A stretch of DNA of 64,000 bases from DATKQY01 sp035532475. GTDB lineage: Bacteria; Actinomycetota; Acidimicrobiia; Acidimicrobiales; Bog-793. Within the stretch, counting starts at the first letter, position 1, and the number at the start of each line of letters is the position of its first letter. Of the stretch, positions 60,560 through 64,000 are shown one piece after another. Position numbers and translations under genes: made by a program. A model generated the notes under the pieces. It ran no database searches and was not told the origin of the DNA. It saw only the letters and a list, made by a program, of their open reading frames with translations. The DNA lies in contig DATKQY010000083.1 of the NCBI GenBank assembly GCA_035532475.1, positions 1 to 64,000 on the forward strand, written 5' to 3'.

Positions 60560-60976
60560 ATGTACGAGCGCATCCTGGTCGCACTCGACGGTTCGGAGCA
60601 TTCTCGGCGTGCGCTTGAGCACGCGAAGGCGTTGGCCCTGCTGGCAACGAGCCAGGTCCGTGTGCTGCACGTGCGCGAGGAGTACTTCATCGGCAGGGCG
60701 GGGCAGGTGCCGGCCGAGGCGCACCAGGAGGCGGCCAAGCTGGTGGACGACGCCGTCGCCTCGCTCACCGAGGCGGGCGTCCCGGCGAGCGGCATGTTGC
60801 GCGCCTCGCTCGCGGGGCGCGTCGCGGGGGAGATCCTCGAGGAGGCCGAGAGCTGGGACGCGTCCCTGGTCGTCATGGGCTCGCGCGGTCTCACCGACCT
60901 CGTCGGCCTGCTGCTCGGCAGCACGGCACACAAGGTGCTGCACCTCGGAAAGACTCCCGTGCTGATCGTCCACTGA
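60560..60976 (+). CDS. Universal stress protein (UspA family)
   Basis: A 138-residue single-domain Usp: MYERILVALDGSEHSRRALE at the start, and the ATP-binding G-x2-G-x9-GS motif in MGSRGLTDLVGLLLGST near the C terminus, ending in TPVLIVH. ATG 60560 follows GGAGG; the ORF is open to 60542 but that start lacks a site. ATP-binding stress protein. Confidence 0.93.
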   Translation: MYERILVALDGSEHSRRALEHAKALALLATSQVRVLHVREEYFIGRAGQVPAEAHQEAAKLVDDAVASLTEAGVPASGMLRASLAGRVAGEILEEAESWDASLVVMGSRGLTDLVGLLLGSTAHKVLHLGKTPVLIVH

Positions 60977-61008
60977 CCGCCCGGCTGGAGGGGGCGGTCC
61001 GGTCGACG

Positions 61009-61014
61009 TAGCCT
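61009..61014 (+). promoter_or_regulatory. -10 box of a leaderless transcript
   Basis: TAGCCT is followed by 7 nt and GTG 61022, fitting a leaderless mRNA for the small membrane protein. Confidence 0.4.
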
Positions 61015-61021
61015 GGTCGAC

Positions 61022-61444
61022 GTGAGCCGAGCCGTCACTGCGTCCGACACCACCGGTCAGGCGAGAGGGCCCGCGCCACGCTCCATGAACTCGGCGGACG
61101 TCTTGATGCGCCGGCTGCTCTACATCCCCGACGACGCCCGGCGGGTGCGCGAGAGGGACGTGCAACGGATCTTCAGCACGTCGATCCTGCTCTCCGCGTT
61201 GCGCTGCCTCCTCACCTATGTCCTGCTGCCGGTCCTCACGCCCTTGCTCGGCGCCGCCGCGGGCGTCGGCCCCGCGGTGGGGCTTCCGCTCGCTGTCGTC
61301 GCCCTGGTGTTCGATGTGATGGGGATCCGGCGCTTCTGGCTCGCCAACCACCGGCTCCGCTGGAGCGTCACCGGCATCTACCTGGCCGTGATGGCGCTCG
61401 TGGTCACCCTGATGGTGATCGACATCCACCAGCTCACGCGGTAG
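61022..61444 (+). CDS. Small membrane protein of unknown function
   Basis: 140 residues with three hydrophobic segments (about 56-78, 82-97 and 115-136) and a basic cytoplasmic N terminus (PDDARRVRERDVQRIFSTSI). Seen in actinobacteria as an uncharacterised family. Start GTG 61022 on the TAGCCT spacing. Confidence 0.7.
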   Translation: MSRAVTASDTTGQARGPAPRSMNSADVLMRRLLYIPDDARRVRERDVQRIFSTSILLSALRCLLTYVLLPVLTPLLGAAAGVGPAVGLPLAVVALVFDVMGIRRFWLANHRLRWSVTGIYLAVMALVVTLMVIDIHQLTR

Positions 61445-61453
61445 CACCCGTCA

Positions 61454-62192
61454 TCAGCGGTCCCGGCCGGGCCCGTTGGCGAGGAGATGCCGCATGAAGG
61501 CCTGCGGCGCGCGCAGGAAGGCCCGCCACTCCTCCACGATCCCGAGGTCCTCCCACCTCGCCGGGACGATGCCGTCGGCGCCCAGCTGGAGGAGCTGAGC
61601 GCCGGGGAGCGACGTGAGCAGCGGCGAGCGCGTCGCGCACACGACCTGTGCCCCCACGGCGGCGAGGCGGTCGAGGACGATCACCAGCTGCAGCGTCGAG
61701 GTGAAGGACAGGCCCGACTCCGGCTCGTCGAGCAGGTGCAGGCCCGAGTCGACGAATCGGCCGTCGAACACCTGGAGGAACGACTCCCCGTGGCGCTTCT
61801 TGTCGAGGTCGTCGCCGTAGCCGGGCAGCCCGTTCATGAACTCGAGCACGCCGAGCGCAGTCTCGGCCCTGAGGAGGAAGCCCCCGGCCGCGGCGACCCC
61901 GAAGAGCGCCTTGCTCCTTCGACATCTCGAGCTGCACCACGGCTCCGAGCCGGCTCCGCGGGAGCGCAGAGGCGTACTTGCGACCGGCGTGGCCCCCGCG
62001 GACATCGATTCCGTACGCCTCCGCCATCGCCTCGATGAGCGTCGACTTGCCCGCGCCGTTCGGGCCGACGAGAAAGGTCACGGGCCTCGAGAAGGCGAGC
62101 CCTCGACGCACCACGTCAGCGATCGCGGGGATCGTGAAGGGCCAGGAGCGCTCCGCGTGCTGGGGTGGAACCCTGACCGCCGTGACGTGCAC
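61454..62192 (-). pseudogene. AAA-family ATPase gene with a frameshift
   Basis: Two minus-strand frames encode one protein. From GTG 62192: PFTIPAIADVV, Walker A (LVGPNGAGKST) and LGAVVQLEMS; from about 61920 in the next frame: SKALFGVAAAGGFLLRAETA, then Walker B (LHLLDEPESGLS), VVCATRSPLLTSL and the C-terminal end at 61454. The switch falls in a GAAGGAGCAAGG stretch near 61915-61925. The intact protein would be about 245 residues, a standalone ABC/AAA-like ATPase (AAA_23-like). It is either a real inactivation, programmed slippage or a sequence error. Confidence 0.8.
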
Positions 62193-62692
62193 GCGGCGAT
62201 CTTGGCGGGTCGCTGTGACGGCCCGGGATGACCCCGAGATGGGGTGGCACCCCGCGGTGCCGGCGGGGGCGTTGGATGCCCCGCCGGCAGGCGAACGGTC
62301 GCCGGGTTCCAGCTCCTCGCCGGGCGGCTCCGGGTACCGGTCGGCGAGGTTGCTCGTGGGATCGCGAACGCGCGTCGCGATCCGGCCCCCGGCGCCGATC
62401 GCTGGTCATCTCCTCCGCCAGGGGAGGCGCGCGCCTCGACGGCGACGTTCCCCTCGGCGCGTGCGCTCCGGCCCGAGGGCCCCGCAGGGGGTCCACCCGT
62501 CGTCGCCGGCCGCGCGCCCAGCGCCCTTCGAGGCAATCGGGCCACGTCTCCGAAGCAATGTCGCGCCCGACGAGGAGCAGGGGCCGACGGCGAGCGTCCG
62601 TTCCCCGGGTGACCCGCAAGCGGCATACCGACCGCCACCGCCCGACAAGGTCGCTGATCGAGCGGGCGCCGGTGCCCGGAACGGATTCGTGC
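62193..62692. other. Gene-free stretch
   Basis: About 500 nt without a convincing gene on either strand. Reading frames are open only because of the high GC content. Nothing else distinct is seen. Confidence 0.4.
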
Positions 62693-63028
62693 TCAGCCCC
62701 AGCCGAGCTCCCTCAGGCGCTCGTCGCCGATGCCGAAATGGTGGGCGACCTCGTGGATGACCGTCCTTCGCACCAGCTCGACCACTTCGTAGCTCGACTC
62801 GCAACGCGCACAGATCGCAGCCATGTACACCGTGATGCGATCCGGGGACGTCGCCGAGTAGTGGGCGCCCCGCTCGGTGAGCGGGACGCCCTCGTACAGG
62901 CCGAGCAGCCGGCCGGGTGGGCTGAGATCGTCGACGAGGACGGCGACGTTCTCCATGGCGGTGCCGAACTCGGCCGGTATCCCGTCGAGCGCGCTGGCCA
63001 CCAGCTCCTCGAACTGCTCGAGCCTCAT
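62693..63028 (-). CDS. Small zincin-type metallopeptidase
   Basis: About 111 residues. It has the helix motif HEVAHHFGIGDERL near the C terminus, the HExxH-type active site of the small zincin family found in actinobacteria, preceded by RITVYMAAICARC. The start at ATG 63028 (MRLEQFEELVASALDGIP) is chosen for the family's usual beginning; ATG 63049 is possible. Activity is unproven in the family. Confidence 0.85.
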   Translation of the reverse strand: MRLEQFEELVASALDGIPAEFGTAMENVAVLVDDLSPPGRLLGLYEGVPLTERGAHYSATSPDRITVYMAAICARCESSYEVVELVRRTVIHEVAHHFGIGDERLRELGWG

Positions 63029-63212
63029 CGTGACCACGCCCGAGATCATGCCAAGTTCTGCCGGCCCGCCCGGCGCGAACCCCTCGAGCGCGCCAAGCTC
63101 GTCCCGCTCGGTGATCGGACCGAGCACGGACGCCACCAGCCCACCAGCCGAGACCCCGTCACCCGCGTGGTGGCGGCCCCGGTGCCCGGATGGCGGTGAC
63201 AGAATCCCGAGG

Positions 63213-63917
63213 GTGAAGCGCATCGGGCTGCTCGGTGGGATGAGCTGGGAGTCGTCGATCGAGTACGAGCGCATCATCAACGAGACGGTGCGCGAGCGGC
63301 TCGGTGGGGTGCACTCCGCCGATCTCCTCATCCGCTCCTACGACTTCGCCGACATCGAGGCGCTACAGGCCGACGGCGACTGGGAGGCGGCCGGGGAGCT
63401 GCTCGCCGGGGGCGCCGCGATGCTCGAAGCGCTCGGTGCCCAGCTGATCGTGCTCTGCACCAACACGATGCACAGGGTCGCCGACGCGATCGTCTCGGCG
63501 GTCACGGTGCCCTTCCTCCACATCGCCGACGCGACCGCCGACGCGGTGAAGCGCGCTGGGGTCCAGACCGTCGCGCTGCTCGGCACCCGCTACACGATGG
63601 AGCAACGCTTCTACCGGGACCGCCTCGCCCGGCACGGCCTCGACGTGCGGGTGCCCGGCGACGAGGACCGCCGGGTCGTCCACGAGGTCATCTACGGCGA
63701 GCTCGTGAAGGGCATCGTCCACGACACCTCCCGCCGTCGCTACCTCGAGATCATCGACCGGATGGTCGCGGACGGGGCCCGAGGTGTGATCGCCGGCTGT
63801 ACCGAGATCGAGCTCCTCCTGCCGCCGTCGCTGGTCGCCGTGCCGTACTTTCCGACCACCCGGCTCCACGCCGGCGCGGCTGCCGAGTGGGCGATCGGTT
63901 CAGACCCCCTTGCCTGA
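63213..63917 (+). CDS. Aspartate/glutamate racemase family protein
   Basis: A 234-residue racemase with GLLGGMSWESSIEYERIINE at the start and the two catalytic Cys: Cys82 in LCTNTMH and Cys196 in AGCTEIELLL. It is PLP-independent and interconverts L- and D-aspartate or glutamate. GTG 63213 is the start; the upstream ORF overlaps the divergent zincin gene. Confidence 0.92.
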   Translation: MKRIGLLGGMSWESSIEYERIINETVRERLGGVHSADLLIRSYDFADIEALQADGDWEAAGELLAGGAAMLEALGAQLIVLCTNTMHRVADAIVSAVTVPFLHIADATADAVKRAGVQTVALLGTRYTMEQRFYRDRLARHGLDVRVPGDEDRRVVHEVIYGELVKGIVHDTSRRRYLEIIDRMVADGARGVIAGCTEIELLLPPSLVAVPYFPTTRLHAGAAAEWAIGSDPLA

Positions 63918-64000
63918 CCTGCTCGACCCGAGCGCAGTCGCCGGCGACCGTCGCGTCGGCACGCACCATGGTCCCGTGGCCGTCGAGGAGGCGAGCCCCG
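63910..64000 (+). CDS. Possible partial gene at the window edge
   Basis: An open frame begins at TTG 63910, overlapping the racemase stop, and runs off the end. At about 30 codons it is too short to recognise. Alternative starts exist at GTG/ATG codons near 63968-63975. Confidence 0.25.
   Translation, partial: MPDLLDPSAVAGDRRVGTHHGPVAVEEASP

Noticed and set aside
1..64000. CRISPR array, tRNA, rRNA or prophage
   Set aside because: No regular repeat-spacer pattern, cloverleaf, rRNA core or phage structural genes were seen.

Overview
The window is high-GC, densely coding DNA with many GTG/TTG starts, many 4-bp ATGA/GTGA start-stop overlaps, a WhiB regulator and several leaderless promoters (a TANNNT -10 box about 7 nt before a GTG). 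It also carries a secreted beta-propeller of the GYW-repeat type common in Acidimicrobiales. Together these point to an actinobacterium, most likely class Acidimicrobiia. That placement is inference; no rRNA or marker gene is present.

Layout. 1-2.4 kb: a GbsR/MarR regulator and a DrrAB-type drug-export ABC operon. 2.4-5.2 kb: a lower-GC stretch with a long inverted repeat, a DUF1059 gene, an AhpD/CMD-like gene divergent from an ECF41 (SigJ-like) sigma factor with matching promoters on both strands, and an ISL3 transposase remnant. 5.2-8.3 kb: two secreted beta-propeller proteins. 8.7-13.3 kb: a double alpha/beta hydrolase whose second half looks dead, a DUF985 cupin, a Mo-cofactor oxidoreductase plus cytochrome b pair, and WhiB. 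13.5-22.6 kb: a NADAR protein, an IclR regulator, a complete branched-chain-type ABC uptake operon (SBP-H-M-G-F), then an alpha/beta hydrolase and a luciferase-like monooxygenase; this reads as an uptake and catabolism module for a small organic substrate. 22.9-30.9 kb: a PLD-like protein, a histidine phosphatase, a two-component system, an IS630 remnant and a DHA2-type MFS exporter.

31.0-38.8 kb is the most unusual part. It has a YfhO-like multi-pass membrane protein, a processive GT2 polysaccharide synthase fused to a degenerate EAL domain, and, divergent from that, a membrane-anchored GH18 chitinase-like enzyme with two chitin-binding modules. I infer a GlcNAc-type polysaccharide synthesis and processing module with a built-in c-di-GMP sensor.

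39.6-55.2 kb is a complete monoderm type IV pilus locus: PilT, major pilin, prepilin peptidase, PilB with duplicated N-terminal domains, a second PilT carrying a PilB-like N-terminal domain, PilC, a PilM-PilN fusion, PilO and three large minor-pilin or pilus-tip proteins. There is no secretin (PilQ) or PilP, as expected without an outer membrane. The candidate c-di-GMP-binding domains (EAL-like in the synthase, MshEN-like in PilB and PilT2) suggest shared control of matrix and pilus.

55.6-64 kb holds small housekeeping or stress genes (SRPBCC, ABM monooxygenase, DoxX-like, UspA), two small membrane-protein genes, a TetR regulator with two clear operator palindromes, a frameshifted AAA ATPase, a small zincin and an Asp/Glu racemase.
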